DNA from: JAKQHY01 sp034429475
GTDB taxonomy: Bacteria > Chloroflexota > Anaerolineae > B4-G1 > SLSP01
Reading direction: 5' to 3'
Length of the DNA stretch: 62,277 nt
Assembly: GCA_034429475.1 (NCBI GenBank)
Contig: DAOUGD010000021.1
Coordinates: 1-62,277 of the forward strand
Part shown: in pieces, positions 8,292-17,323 of the stretch
Position numbering within the stretch: the first letter of the stretch is position 1
How the letters are laid out: every line of letters begins with the position of its first letter
Notes under the pieces: model-generated
What the model saw: the letters and a program-made list of their open reading frames with translations, nothing else
Told to the model about the DNA's origin: nothing
The model's database searches: none
Position numbers and translations under genes: made by a program

Positions 8292-9530
8292 TCATTTCTT
8301 GCCCAGACTCTGCAATTCGTATGTAATCTGCCGAATTTCACTCTGAAGTTGCTCAACTTGTAACCGCTGCATCAAGCGCGTAGCAGCGATCTCATGCGCT
8401 AGGTGTGAGCCTAGCCACCAGGCACGTAGCGTAAGAATAGACAACACGATCACTTGCGTAAAATCCAGCATTAGCTCAAGTCTCATCGCTGGATCGCCGC
8501 CTCCAAGATATTGAATCCCGAATAAACTGATCAGATCCAGACAGAATGACAACCTTACTCCTTTAAGTAGTAATGCCCACCCCACCCAAAAATACGCTTC
8601 ATTGCAATACGCATGCAAACGTGAACCGATATTCCAAAGAGCTAATCCATAGATACCAAAAATTACAAACCCGAAGATTGGGGTTTCCATAAAAAATGCG
8701 AACAGGAAGATATCACCCGTCATAAAGTCACCCAGGAAAAACAGTCCAGCCAGGAGAGCTGAAAGGCTAAAAGCGCGCAAGAAAAGTGCCAGCCCCACCA
8801 AAGCAATTACCCGTATACCAAAAATCAATAATCGGATTTGATCCCATTGAGAAACAAAACCCAGGTCGAGGTACAACAAGGAATAAAAAGCTAATGAACC
8901 GCTAATTAGAATTAGCCATGCAGCAGCAGAAATAGTCTCATGGCGCAGTATTTTAAGCTCTGCGTCACGATCAGGGATAGAATATTCGGTCGTTGCCAGC
9001 ACCCGCTGTTTAGCAGATAGCATAGATTCCAACTCTTTCTGGCGTGCGGCAACAACGACGTTAACGCCGCAATGCGAGCAAAAGGCTACAGACGCTTCGA
9101 CTATCATAGAACAATTAGGGCAGTGGACGCCAATCGTGTGTCCACATTGCTTGCAGTAGGTGTTACCGGGTACATTTGCCGTTTGGCATTTGTGGCAGAG
9201 CCATACATCCACTCTCCTCAGTGAGGACGCCAGAGATGGTGAAGGGGGCATAACACCGGGATGGGCCGCCATTTTGGTATTGCCTATCTTGTCGTTCATG
9301 CCGTGTTCGCCCTGAAGCTGCGCGTCATACACTATACGCCGTTCTGGGTGGGTCAGGGTTGCACGGATGGTTTCCAAGAGTTGGAGGGTTTGGTTGGCCT
9401 GGTTGACCATATTGGGGTCGTGGTGTGTGATCAGCCGCCGCCAATAATTGTATTGCGTGTCGCAGGCAGCTTCGATTTCGGGCGCGGGCGCGTCCGGTCG
9501 GATTTGCAGGATTTCGTAGTAGTTGGACAT
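8292..9530 (-). CDS. J-like domain, double zinc ribbon, multi-TM protein (paralogue of the 433-aa member)
   Basis: The 412-aa protein has a J-like domain with HHDP, a double zinc ribbon (CHKC, CKQC, CPNC, CSHC), a short helical segment and roughly six to eight membrane spans, ending in a coiled-coil helix (QLQSEIRQITYELQ). It is most similar to the 433-aa protein at 16.0-17.3 kb across the whole length, including the membrane part, so the two arose by duplication. Its first 80 bp of coding DNA are nearly identical to those of the FGE-like member at 6.9 kb, which suggests recent duplication or gene conversion. Confidence 0.78.
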   Translation of the reverse strand: MSNYYEILQIRPDAPAPEIEAACDTQYNYWRRLITHHDPNMVNQANQTLQLLETIRATLTHPERRIVYDAQLQGEHGMNDKIGNTKMAAHPGVMPPSPSLASSLRRVDVWLCHKCQTANVPGNTYCKQCGHTIGVHCPNCSMIVEASVAFCSHCGVNVVVAARQKELESMLSAKQRVLATTEYSIPDRDAELKILRHETISAAAWLILISGSLAFYSLLYLDLGFVSQWDQIRLLIFGIRVIALVGLALFLRAFSLSALLAGLFFLGDFMTGDIFLFAFFMETPIFGFVIFGIYGLALWNIGSRLHAYCNEAYFWVGWALLLKGVRLSFCLDLISLFGIQYLGGGDPAMRLELMLDFTQVIVLSILTLRAWWLGSHLAHEIAATRLMQRLQVEQLQSEIRQITYELQSLGKK

Positions 9531-9648
9531 AATCTACTCCCTCACTCACAATGAAAACAATGTCCTATAGACTTGCAATGACGATCTCAATGATGATAGT
9601 GGGAAAGACAAAGATGCCTCCCAATAGGTCAGCAATGATACTGAATTC

Positions 9649-11967
9649 CTATACAAAAGCATAGGCCTCATTTTGGGAATCTTCGCGGTCAGGATGCAAG
9701 ATAAGTACGCCGCCTATAACAGACACGTTACATCCCCCCCAAAAATCAACAGGGCACAGATGTGTCGCCCCCTGTTGTATCTGTAGATCTAAAATCGTCG
9801 CATATCGTTTCTCAGAAAAGACTCCTGGGTTTGACAAAATGGCGAGACAATTATGCTTCCCCAGCATGTGCAGATGGGTAACCTTTACATATCCAACAGA
9901 GGAAGACATCGGATGTTCTTCAAATATACACGCGCCTGCTTTTGTCCAGTTCTTACCCCATTTCAAAAACGAGATGTCCGAAGTAGCCTGATATCCAAGC
10001 AACACAGTATCGTAAATATGGCTCTCATAGGCAACTATCACTCGCATTACCTGAAATGCGAGCGGCGCTACAGCATAACAAACATGGAAATCTCTTGTGC
10101 TCTTGCCTTTACCAATCGGAAACTGCGCTTCACCCATAGGAGTGCCTGTCTCCGCATTCCACCAGACAAAATGTTGTATGTAATAATAATCGTCACTTTC
10201 ACTGCCGGCAGAAAGGAAAGTTATGTACATCGTTAATAAGACTCCGAAAACTTCAACAAACCTATGATTGTGACAAACGAGCCGACCAAAATCAAAATCC
10301 CGCTCCCAGATTTCTCTACCACTCATTTTGTCAAGCGCGACAATATGTGAGCCATTGTATAAATAGACACGATGTTGTCCAATAACGACAGCTGAATGCC
10401 CGGTTTCCTTGAATTTCCAGAGCTGCCGCTCGTCCATTTTGGCTATCCAATACTGGCGATCTTTTTGAACAATGAAATCCCCACTAGAGATCTTCTCCAG
10501 AACAGTATTATAGGATGAGGAAATTTTATTTGCAGTTCGCATAGGTAAATGGGATCTCAGAAGTTCTCCGGTTAAATAATCTGCCGCGAATTCAGCATTA
10601 AGCCGATGTAACATTTTCCCTTGTGAGTCGCCCACTGAAGTAAGAGGGTCTTCCTTTTTGATTTGCCAAAGCGGCAAGAGATGAAAAGATATGGTTTCGT
10701 CCCAACGAACTTGGGGACTCCAATTCAACAGATCCGGGTCAGAAGTTGATTTTTCCACCTCATCTGCCAGTGAACAGACAAGACGATGCCAACGTTGTGA
10801 GAGTGCCGCTATCTGAGGTGTTGTCGCTCGGTAAGGAGACATTATGATATCAGGATCGGTGCGCGGGTTAGCCATAAATCGTATTGCATTCGCATACGCG
10901 GCGGCGCTTTTGCCGATGTCGCCGTCTATCTTAGCTTGTCGAGCTTCGTGAAACATACTTTCCACATAGGCTGGCCCCAGAACTATAGAGTCAAGTTGTG
11001 CGGGCAATGTGGACTTGAGTTCGTTCTTAGCGCCCCCAGCACCAAGGAACTTCTTGATGCCAAACATCACATAATGCTTGACTGTAGTTGGGTTGATACC
11101 TGGAGTTGTAATGATGATGCTGCCCGTATAGAACTGCCCTCCCTCCAAATTACCAGCATCTAACTTAATTTTTACGGTTTGTGTTTGACCGGCATCCAGA
11201 CTAAGCGAACTCTGATCCACTGTCAACCACGCCCTATCCGAAGCAATTTGCACCTTCACAGGTTGTTCACACTGCACAGATAGCGAAAACTGGGCAGTGA
11301 AGGCCTTTTTCACCATACCCAATGGAATAACCAAACCTCGTTTGACAGCAGCAGAAACTTCTTCTGTCATCAGGTTGGCTTGACGCCATTCTGACAGCGC
11401 AGCCTTTTCAAGCTGTTGGGCGATTTGAGCAGTAAGTTTATCATCTACAGTCACAAGTTCTGTATGTAGTTTGAGCGGCGGCGTATAGCTGTTGAGGTCG
11501 AAGCCACACGCACTGCAAAATGTCGCAGCAGTCTCGACTAACTCATCACACTGTGGGCACTCGTGCGCCAACGTCTGACCACATGATTTACAAAAACGGC
11601 TGCCAATGGGGCTATGCGTCCGACATGCGGGACACACCCAGGCGTCTACGGAGGCCTCCACAACAGGCGTCGGGGGTAAAACAGACGCCGGCGGGACAGG
11701 GACACTTGGTTTAGGTACAGCCTGCGGATCTGCCAATCCTGCAAGCAGTCCCATGCTGGCATCGTAAGCCTTACGTTTCTCCGTGTCTGACAAGGTGGCG
11801 AAGACTTGCTGCAAAAACTGTAGCCCTTGTCGTGCTCGGCCGACGGTCTGCGCATCGGGGTGGTTGGCAAACCGCTCAAGTTGTGCGTACTGTGCCTCAT
11901 ACGCCGATTGAATTTCCGCTGTGGTAGCCGTTGGAAGAACTTTTAGAATTTCATAATAAGTAAGCAT
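9649..11967 (-). CDS. J domain (HPD retained), double zinc ribbon, beta-rich domain and propeller-like protein
   Basis: At 772 aa this is the longest family member and the only one keeping a true HPD (FANHPDAQ). GLADPQA and a double zinc ribbon (CPAC, CKSC, CPQC, CSAC) follow. A region around 215-310 looks like an Ig/BACON-type beta domain (VQIASDRAWLTVDQSSLSLD). Then come a TPR-like helix pair (GDIGKSAAAYANAIRF) and a C-terminal half with PQQ-propeller-like strands (VYLYNGSHIVALDKMSG, REIWERDF). No clear membrane span is visible. An insertion sequence lies 12 bp upstream of its start codon. It may be the one member able to stimulate the Hsp70 in the usual way. Confidence 0.75.
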   Translation of the reverse strand: MLTYYEILKVLPTATTAEIQSAYEAQYAQLERFANHPDAQTVGRARQGLQFLQQVFATLSDTEKRKAYDASMGLLAGLADPQAVPKPSVPVPPASVLPPTPVVEASVDAWVCPACRTHSPIGSRFCKSCGQTLAHECPQCDELVETAATFCSACGFDLNSYTPPLKLHTELVTVDDKLTAQIAQQLEKAALSEWRQANLMTEEVSAAVKRGLVIPLGMVKKAFTAQFSLSVQCEQPVKVQIASDRAWLTVDQSSLSLDAGQTQTVKIKLDAGNLEGGQFYTGSIIITTPGINPTTVKHYVMFGIKKFLGAGGAKNELKSTLPAQLDSIVLGPAYVESMFHEARQAKIDGDIGKSAAAYANAIRFMANPRTDPDIIMSPYRATTPQIAALSQRWHRLVCSLADEVEKSTSDPDLLNWSPQVRWDETISFHLLPLWQIKKEDPLTSVGDSQGKMLHRLNAEFAADYLTGELLRSHLPMRTANKISSSYNTVLEKISSGDFIVQKDRQYWIAKMDERQLWKFKETGHSAVVIGQHRVYLYNGSHIVALDKMSGREIWERDFDFGRLVCHNHRFVEVFGVLLTMYITFLSAGSESDDYYYIQHFVWWNAETGTPMGEAQFPIGKGKSTRDFHVCYAVAPLAFQVMRVIVAYESHIYDTVLLGYQATSDISFLKWGKNWTKAGACIFEEHPMSSSVGYVKVTHLHMLGKHNCLAILSNPGVFSEKRYATILDLQIQQGATHLCPVDFWGGCNVSVIGGVLILHPDREDSQNEAYAFV

Positions 11968-11978
11968 ATCGTAATTTC

Positions 11979-11986
11979 CTTCTTTC
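11979..11986. repeat. 8-bp target site duplication (left)
   Basis: CTTCTTTC is present here and again at 13722-13729, directly outside the inverted repeats of the insertion sequence. On the minus strand it reads GAAAGAAG and forms part of the ribosome binding site of the 772-aa gene. Confidence 0.85.
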
Positions 11987-13721
11987 GATAGTGTTCAAAC
12001 TGAACACATGAGCTAAGGTTTTCGACTGGACACTTTTCTCAAAAATGGGATAGTCTTGTTCTCTACTATCATCGAACAACCGGAGGACAAAACCACCCCA
12101 ATGCGAAAGATAGGCTATCACATCCAGGCAGAATTGAAACTGAGCGATGAAGAAGTGGGCTGGTTGCTTGGCATAGCCCAAGCACTGTTGCGCGCCTTTA
12201 GCCGGAATGAAGGCCCACCGATAAGCCATTTGGCGGAAAAGATGGGGATTGCGCGCCAGACGTTGTACACCACCCTGCGCTTGGTGGTCGCCAGCCTGGT
12301 ATGGGTCTACCGCCACAAGGCCAAGGTCGATGAGTTGGCCGCACGCGTCCAGAGGCTGGAAGACCGCTTGACGCACGCTGAACACGCCGAGGCGGTGGCG
12401 CAGGCCGAAGTGCATCGGCTGACCCAAGCGTTGAATCAGGCGCAAGACAGAATAGCGAACTTGCAAGCCCAGGTAAAGCACTGGCAAGCGCACTGGCAAG
12501 TGACGGGAGACCGCTTGATTGTGGTTTTGAAGCTGGCGGGGCGCTGCACGGTGCGTAGCATTGTTGATGTATTGGCCTATGGTTGGGGCGTGTCCGTTTC
12601 GGTGGGTTATGTGCAAGGTATCATTGCTCAAGCGGGAATCACGGCCACCAGCCTGTTGGATAAGCTGTTGAAAATCCTGCCCTTGTCGGGGGCGATTTGC
12701 GTGGACGAGTGCTTCTTCAAAGAAATGGGACTCAAGATGCTGGGCGTGGTCATTGTCGATCCGCTGTCGGGTCTGGTGTTGCGTCTGGAACGCTGTGTTG
12801 AGCGTAGTACGGACGCTATGGCGGCCGTCCTGGAGCATTTCAACCAGGCTGGCTTCAAGGACCAAATCAAACTGTGCCTGACGGATATGTACGACGGCTA
12901 TCTGAAGCCGGTCAAGACCTATTTGCCGCAAGCGGTCCATCAGTTTTGTTGGTTTCACATCAACTGCTTTCATATCGGGGCCGCCGTGCGGCAAGCGAAA
13001 CGCGCCTACGAGCAGGCCGTCAAAGACCTGGACAAGTTCGATAAGCAACACGCGGCACCCCTATCCCCAGTTGACCCGCCGCAACGTGCGGCGCGGCGGG
13101 CCGCTCGTGACCAAGCTTACCGGCATTGGCAAGGCGCACAACGGTTTCAACACTTGGTGACCCGCTTACTAGGGTCGCCCACTTTGGCCATTGCCACGAC
13201 GCGTCTGGAGCAACTCATCCGGGTGGCGCCCAAAGTCGAAAATGTCTACGTCCAGAAGATGGGGGCATTCCTGGCCGCTCATCGGGTGGGTTTGTTGGTT
13301 TTCTTCACTTGCTTGGAAAGTGCCCAGCATACTCTCAAACGCCTCTCCCGTTCGCAGCAGCAGTGGGTGCGCCTAACCAAGCGCTGGGCTGTACCTATCA
13401 CTAGCAACGCAGCCGAACACGTCTTCCGCTGCCTGCGCCGCTACACTAACTCAATGGATCATTTTGGTACTGAGGCCGCCACCCAACGCTTCTTTGATTT
13501 GTTCGTTTTCCACCACAATGTTCATATCCTGCGGGCCGGCAAGCATAACGGCAACTCACTCTTGGCTGCCGCCCACATCAACGTGCGCGATCTCTTTGGC
13601 ACTGATGATCCTTACACTATGCTGGGCTTTCCGCCAGTTTCCCAGGCTTTCACGCCGGTCAAAAGTGTCCAATCAGTTGCCGTTTAACAAGGTGTGTGGA
13701 GATAGCTTTTTGAACACTACC
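11987..13721 (+). mobile_element. 1735-bp insertion sequence between two J/zinc-ribbon genes
   Basis: Terminal inverted repeats are GATAGTGTTCAAA (11987-11999) and TTTGAACACTACC (13709-13721), identical at 12 of 13 positions. Subterminal inverted motifs GGACACTTTT and AAAAGTGTCC repeat inside. An 8-bp duplication CTTCTTTC flanks both ends. One transposase gene runs opposite to the surrounding operon. Without it, the two flanking genes would be only 28 bp apart. The element looks intact and recent. I cannot assign the IS family with confidence. Confidence 0.85.
12101..13687 (+). CDS. DDE-type transposase of the insertion sequence
   Basis: The 528-aa form starts at ATG 12101; a TTG at 12056 would add 15 residues. 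An N-terminal helix-turn-helix (SHLAEKMGIARQTLYTTLR) and a coiled coil (about 60-150) precede a likely DDE core. VDECFFKEMG could give the first acidic residue, and CLTDMYDGYLKPV with HQFCWFHIN the second, followed by an alpha-helical insertion and a C-terminal SNAAEHVFRCLRRY segment that could supply the final acidic residue. Terminal inverted repeats surround it. The family assignment is open; the catalytic residues are motif guesses. Confidence 0.75.
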   Translation: MRKIGYHIQAELKLSDEEVGWLLGIAQALLRAFSRNEGPPISHLAEKMGIARQTLYTTLRLVVASLVWVYRHKAKVDELAARVQRLEDRLTHAEHAEAVAQAEVHRLTQALNQAQDRIANLQAQVKHWQAHWQVTGDRLIVVLKLAGRCTVRSIVDVLAYGWGVSVSVGYVQGIIAQAGITATSLLDKLLKILPLSGAICVDECFFKEMGLKMLGVVIVDPLSGLVLRLERCVERSTDAMAAVLEHFNQAGFKDQIKLCLTDMYDGYLKPVKTYLPQAVHQFCWFHINCFHIGAAVRQAKRAYEQAVKDLDKFDKQHAAPLSPVDPPQRAARRAARDQAYRHWQGAQRFQHLVTRLLGSPTLAIATTRLEQLIRVAPKVENVYVQKMGAFLAAHRVGLLVFFTCLESAQHTLKRLSRSQQQWVRLTKRWAVPITSNAAEHVFRCLRRYTNSMDHFGTEAATQRFFDLFVFHHNVHILRAGKHNGNSLLAAAHINVRDLFGTDDPYTMLGFPPVSQAFTPVKSVQSVAV

Positions 13722-13729
13722 CTTCTTTC
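13722..13729. repeat. 8-bp target site duplication (right)
   Basis: CTTCTTTC directly follows the right inverted repeat and matches 11979-11986. Confidence 0.85.
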
Positions 13730-13738
13730 TTCACTCAG

Positions 13739-14581
13739 TCACTTCGCTTGAAAAAATAGCCGCAATATATTCAGGGCAATCACCGGAAAGGACCCGACGC
13801 CAGCAAGAATGCCAGCAAAAAAGCCTATCCCATAAGCAATGATGGGATTCCATTTTTCAACCTTTTCCACCAGCCGCCGATTAGATCTACTGCCTGCAAT
13901 TGCCCCCATAATGATCTGAGCGATGATCCCAACCGGCGTTCCCATAACATCGGGCCAGACTGCTGCCCAGAAAAGCGGCGCCGTAATTGCACCCAGGATA
14001 CCGCCCAAAATACTCAATCCGCTTCGAAATGATTCAACTTGCTTGCGATGGATCTCACGGCGTTGCCGTTCTTCCTCCCAGAAGCGCGCTTCCTCCTGTT
14101 CGCGATGGCGGCGTTCGGTTTCTTCAAGTTCCAATTGATATTTGAGTTCCTCATGGTTTCCTCCACACTTGGGGCAAAATTTCTCAGAGAATATCATCTG
14201 TGTATTACACCGTGGGCAATCTACGATCAAGGTTTCTCCACAACGAACACAAAAACGCGCGCTTTTGGAGTTTGCCACATGGCATTTTGGACAAACTATG
14301 GCGTTATCTGATGCACTTTGCACCACAACCGGTTGCGGATTGGTAGCGGGTGAAGAATTCAGTCTTAATTGCGTGTCGTATGCTTTACGTTTGACCGGAT
14401 CCGTGAGCGTCGCCCGAATTTTTTCCAACCATTGTAGAGCCTGATTGGCTTTGCTTACCATCTCAGGGTCATGGTGTGTGACCAGCCGCCGCCAGTAGTG
14501 GTATTGTGTGTCGCAGGCCGCTTCGATTTCGGGTGTGGTCGCGTTTGGTTGAACTTTCAGGATTTCATAATAGTTGGGCAT
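13739..14581 (-). CDS. J-like domain, double zinc ribbon, short membrane protein
   Basis: ATG 14581 gives 280 aa beginning MPNYYEILKV, matching the paralogues. A TTG seven codons upstream is possible, but TAAGG lies in front of the ATG. The J-like domain carries HHDP. The double zinc ribbon (CPKC, CVRC, CPRC, CPKC) is followed by a Glu/Arg coiled coil and two to four short hydrophobic segments rich in glycine and alanine (GGILGAITAPLFWAAVW; IIAYGIGFFAGILAG). It lacks the GLADPQA linker motif. Its stop lies only 28 bp from the next gene once the insertion sequence is removed. Confidence 0.75.
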   Translation of the reverse strand: MPNYYEILKVQPNATTPEIEAACDTQYHYWRRLVTHHDPEMVSKANQALQWLEKIRATLTDPVKRKAYDTQLRLNSSPATNPQPVVVQSASDNAIVCPKCHVANSKSARFCVRCGETLIVDCPRCNTQMIFSEKFCPKCGGNHEELKYQLELEETERRHREQEEARFWEEERQRREIHRKQVESFRSGLSILGGILGAITAPLFWAAVWPDVMGTPVGIIAQIIMGAIAGSRSNRRLVEKVEKWNPIIAYGIGFFAGILAGVGSFPVIALNILRLFFQAK

Positions 14582-14605
14582 CGCTAACGCCTTACTGTTC
14601 AAACA

Positions 14606-15604
14606 TCAATGCTGAGTTTCCAGGTTCTGAAGTTCACGCTGTAAATCATCTACTATTTGTTGATGAATCGGAATACGTCTGTTTGCTCGTAAGCGAGTCC
14701 ATCGTCTCTCAATGGAACCCGCAAGTCCTATCCCCACACTAATCGCTATGAGCAAACATACGCCAGCAATTCCTACTATAAGATCAGGATCCATATTTTC
14801 AATTCCCGGGAGAGAGAATACAACACCTCCGATTAGAGCAACGAGTAAGGATGGCCCTAAAAACGCCAGCAATTGTGTCAGGCCTACTTTGCAACCGGGT
14901 TTCTCCTGAGACAGACTATGTATGACAAGTTGAGCGATGCTCGACGAAGCTGTCTTCACTTTACCCGTTTGTGCCGTTTGTCTAAGAGTCTGAAGTATGG
15001 CTATATTTTCTGTTAATTGTTGCTTTAAAGCGTCAGCCTGCTGTTGCACCACCCGGTGTTGTGCTTCAAGCCGTTGAACTTCTAATGAATGGAGTGCCTC
15101 TTGCCGATTGACACCACATTTGGGACAGTGCTTTGCCGAAGTTGGGATTAATTGTTGACACGAGGGACATATTACACTAATCTGCGTCCCGCACTCAACA
15201 CAATACATTGTGCCAATAGCGTTGGGTGTCTGACACGTCGAGCATACCCAGGCATCTGCCCGCGCAGAAACATTGCCAGGCGATGCCAAAGGAGAGTTCA
15301 TAGAACCAGATCTAGGGGGAGGTAGAATTGTTGGACTTATTGATTGCGCCTGGGGATCCATTAATCCACCCATAGTTCCACTCAAACTGAGGGTGGCGTC
15401 ATATTGAACGCGCTTCTGTGGATCGGTCAGGGTAGCCCGAATTTGTTCAAGTTGCTGTAAAGCTTGATTGGCTTGCGCGACTACACTTGAGTCATGGTGT
15501 GTCACCAGTCGCCGCCAGCGGTTGTAGTGCGCCTCACAGGCGACTTCAATGTCGGTGGTGGTAGCTGTGGATGCTACCTGAAGAATTTCGTAATAGTTAA
15601 GCAT
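14606..15604 (-). CDS. J-like domain (HHDS), double zinc ribbon, two-TM protein
   Basis: The 332-aa protein has a J-like domain in which HPD is further altered to HHDS, a GLMDPQAQ linker, a double zinc ribbon (CSTC, CVEC, CPSC, CPKC), a long coiled coil (about 165-205), two or three membrane spans (LLAFLGPSLLVALIGGVVF; LIVGIAGVCLLIAISVGIGL) and a C-terminal coiled-coil helix. GGAGG lies 8 bp before ATG 15604. The layout matches the neighbours but the membrane part is shorter. Confidence 0.77.
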   Translation of the reverse strand: MLNYYEILQVASTATTTDIEVACEAHYNRWRRLVTHHDSSVVAQANQALQQLEQIRATLTDPQKRVQYDATLSLSGTMGGLMDPQAQSISPTILPPPRSGSMNSPLASPGNVSARADAWVCSTCQTPNAIGTMYCVECGTQISVICPSCQQLIPTSAKHCPKCGVNRQEALHSLEVQRLEAQHRVVQQQADALKQQLTENIAILQTLRQTAQTGKVKTASSSIAQLVIHSLSQEKPGCKVGLTQLLAFLGPSLLVALIGGVVFSLPGIENMDPDLIVGIAGVCLLIAISVGIGLAGSIERRWTRLRANRRIPIHQQIVDDLQRELQNLETQH

Positions 15605-15682
15605 AAAAATTCCTCCAAAGCAATTGGGAAGATACGTCAGTTTATCCTGATGATATTATTTGCTGATTCTTACTTGTGTGAC

Positions 15683-15970
15683 TTAACTCTGAGTATTCTC
15701 ACTCTGTGATTTCATGGGTGCCTTGAAGATATAAAAATAACTTGGATCATATTGGTTTACTGTGTCACCGCCATATAACATTGTAGTCGCCTGTATTCCA
15801 ACCAGTTCATAACCTAGCTCTCCCATATAATTTAGTCCATCAGTCAAACTGAATTCTTTGTCGAGTTGAAGTATCCAATAACCTTCGCGCTGTCCAAATG
15901 CTCTCGGCTTCTTCGTTTCCTTGAATGAGCAGTAAGCAACATAGTACTTCCACTTCTGTATCTGGTTCAT
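15683..15970 (-). CDS. Small DUF4177-like protein
   Basis: The 95-aa protein resembles DUF4177-type proteins: an N-terminal WKYYVAYCSF strand, a helix with LNYMGELGYELVGIQ and a final YFYIFKAP strand. No catalytic residues are known for this type of fold. AAGGAGG precedes ATG 15970. It is the only member of the run between J-like genes that has neither a J-like domain nor zinc ribbons, so it may be a small soluble partner. Confidence 0.6.
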   Translation of the reverse strand: MNQIQKWKYYVAYCSFKETKKPRAFGQREGYWILQLDKEFSLTDGLNYMGELGYELVGIQATTMLYGGDTVNQYDPSYFYIFKAPMKSQSENTQS

Positions 15971-16011
15971 GATGACTCCTCCTTAAAGGCTCGTTTATTT
16001 TGGGTGTCTCT

Positions 16012-17313
16012 CTAGTTGTAGTGACTTGCACCTTTCCCCAACCCTTGTAATTCATTCGTAATTTGTCGGATCTCGCTCTGAAGCTGCTCGACCTGCTGGC
16101 GTTGTGTCAGACGGGCCGCGGCGACCTCATACGCGAGGTGCAACGCGAGCCACCAGGCGCGCAGGGTGAGGATGCAGAGTACGAGCATCTGGATGACATC
16201 CAGGATCAAGGGCAGTTCTGCGCTTTGCAAAACTGCTACACTATCGCCCAACACAGGCTGTACGATAGACAGCACCGCAAAGAAATCTGCCTCGTCCAGG
16301 AACAGGATTACAGAGACCAGTTTAGCCAGCACTGCACCCCACACCAGCAGACGCGCACCCCACTGATATTCGCGCAAGCGCGCCCCTACATTCAAAAGCG
16401 CCAGGGTGTACACACCAAGAATAACAACACCGATAGGATCTACCCTATCAAAGGTGTACACGGGGCGATGGTAGAGTGCATTGCCACCCAGTAAGAAATC
16501 ACCCACGAACCACAGGCCGGCCAGGAAGGCCGAAAAGCTAAAAGCGCGCTGTACGATCCCCAGTCCCACCAGGGCAACGATTTGGACGCCCAAAACAATG
16601 GATGGAGAGAGATGAGTGACAGGGAGGCGACTGCTGTACAACCAGAACAGGCCCGCAATGACCCAAATCATCCATGCGCCGGCAGAGATGGCCGCGCGTT
16701 TCAAGGTCTTGATTTCTTCCGCCCGGTCAGGAATAGGACATTCTGCTGCCATCAATGCCTGTTGCTTTGTGGACAATGCAGCTTCCAGTTCCTTCTGGCG
16801 CGCGGCATTGGCAACATTGACGCCGCAGTGCGAGCAGAAGGCGGCAGACGCTTCGATGATGACAGCACATTTGGGGCAGTGAATGCCTATGGTATGGCCG
16901 CATTGCTTACAATAGGCGTTGCCGGGCGCGTTGGCTGTCTGGCACTTGGGACAGAGCCATGCATCCACACGTTCCAGCGCCGGCGGCGGCGGCGTCACTG
17001 CTGCCGACGCTGGCGGGGGCGGCGGAGGCGCGATGACGCCGGAACGCGCCATCGCCGTGGGATCGCCTAGTCCGCCCACCACGCCACGCCCGGCCTGAAG
17101 ACGTGCATCATACGCCATCCGCCGCTCTGGATGGGTCAAAGTCGTGCGGATGGTTTCCAGGAGTTGGAGGGTTTGGTTGGCCTGGTTGACCACAGTGGGG
17201 TCGTGGTGCGTGACCAAGCGCCGCCAATGGTGGTATTGGGCATCGTAGGCAGCTTCGATTTCCGCCGCGGATGCGGTTGGGGCAAGTTGGAGCACTTCGT
17301 AATATGTGGGCAT
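16012..17313 (-). CDS. J-like domain, double zinc ribbon, multi-TM protein
   Basis: The 433-aa protein has a J-like domain with HHDP, a GLGDPTAM linker, a Pro/Ala-rich stretch, a double zinc ribbon (CPKC, CKQC, CPKC, CSHC) and roughly six to eight hydrophobic segments, closing with a coiled-coil helix (QLQSEIRQITNELQ). It is a close full-length paralogue of the 412-aa protein at 8.3-9.5 kb. The ribosome binding site in front of ATG 17313 is weak (GGGAACCACCT), so translation may depend on the upstream gene, whose stop is 10 bp away. Confidence 0.77.
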   Translation of the reverse strand: MPTYYEVLQLAPTASAAEIEAAYDAQYHHWRRLVTHHDPTVVNQANQTLQLLETIRTTLTHPERRMAYDARLQAGRGVVGGLGDPTAMARSGVIAPPPPPPASAAVTPPPPALERVDAWLCPKCQTANAPGNAYCKQCGHTIGIHCPKCAVIIEASAAFCSHCGVNVANAARQKELEAALSTKQQALMAAECPIPDRAEEIKTLKRAAISAGAWMIWVIAGLFWLYSSRLPVTHLSPSIVLGVQIVALVGLGIVQRAFSFSAFLAGLWFVGDFLLGGNALYHRPVYTFDRVDPIGVVILGVYTLALLNVGARLREYQWGARLLVWGAVLAKLVSVILFLDEADFFAVLSIVQPVLGDSVAVLQSAELPLILDVIQMLVLCILTLRAWWLALHLAYEVAAARLTQRQQVEQLQSEIRQITNELQGLGKGASHYN

Positions 17314-17323
17314 AGGTGGTTCC

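Noticed and set aside
11951..13051. Minus-strand frame continuing the operon direction through the insertion sequence
   Set aside because: It lies inside the insertion sequence and is antisense to its transposase.
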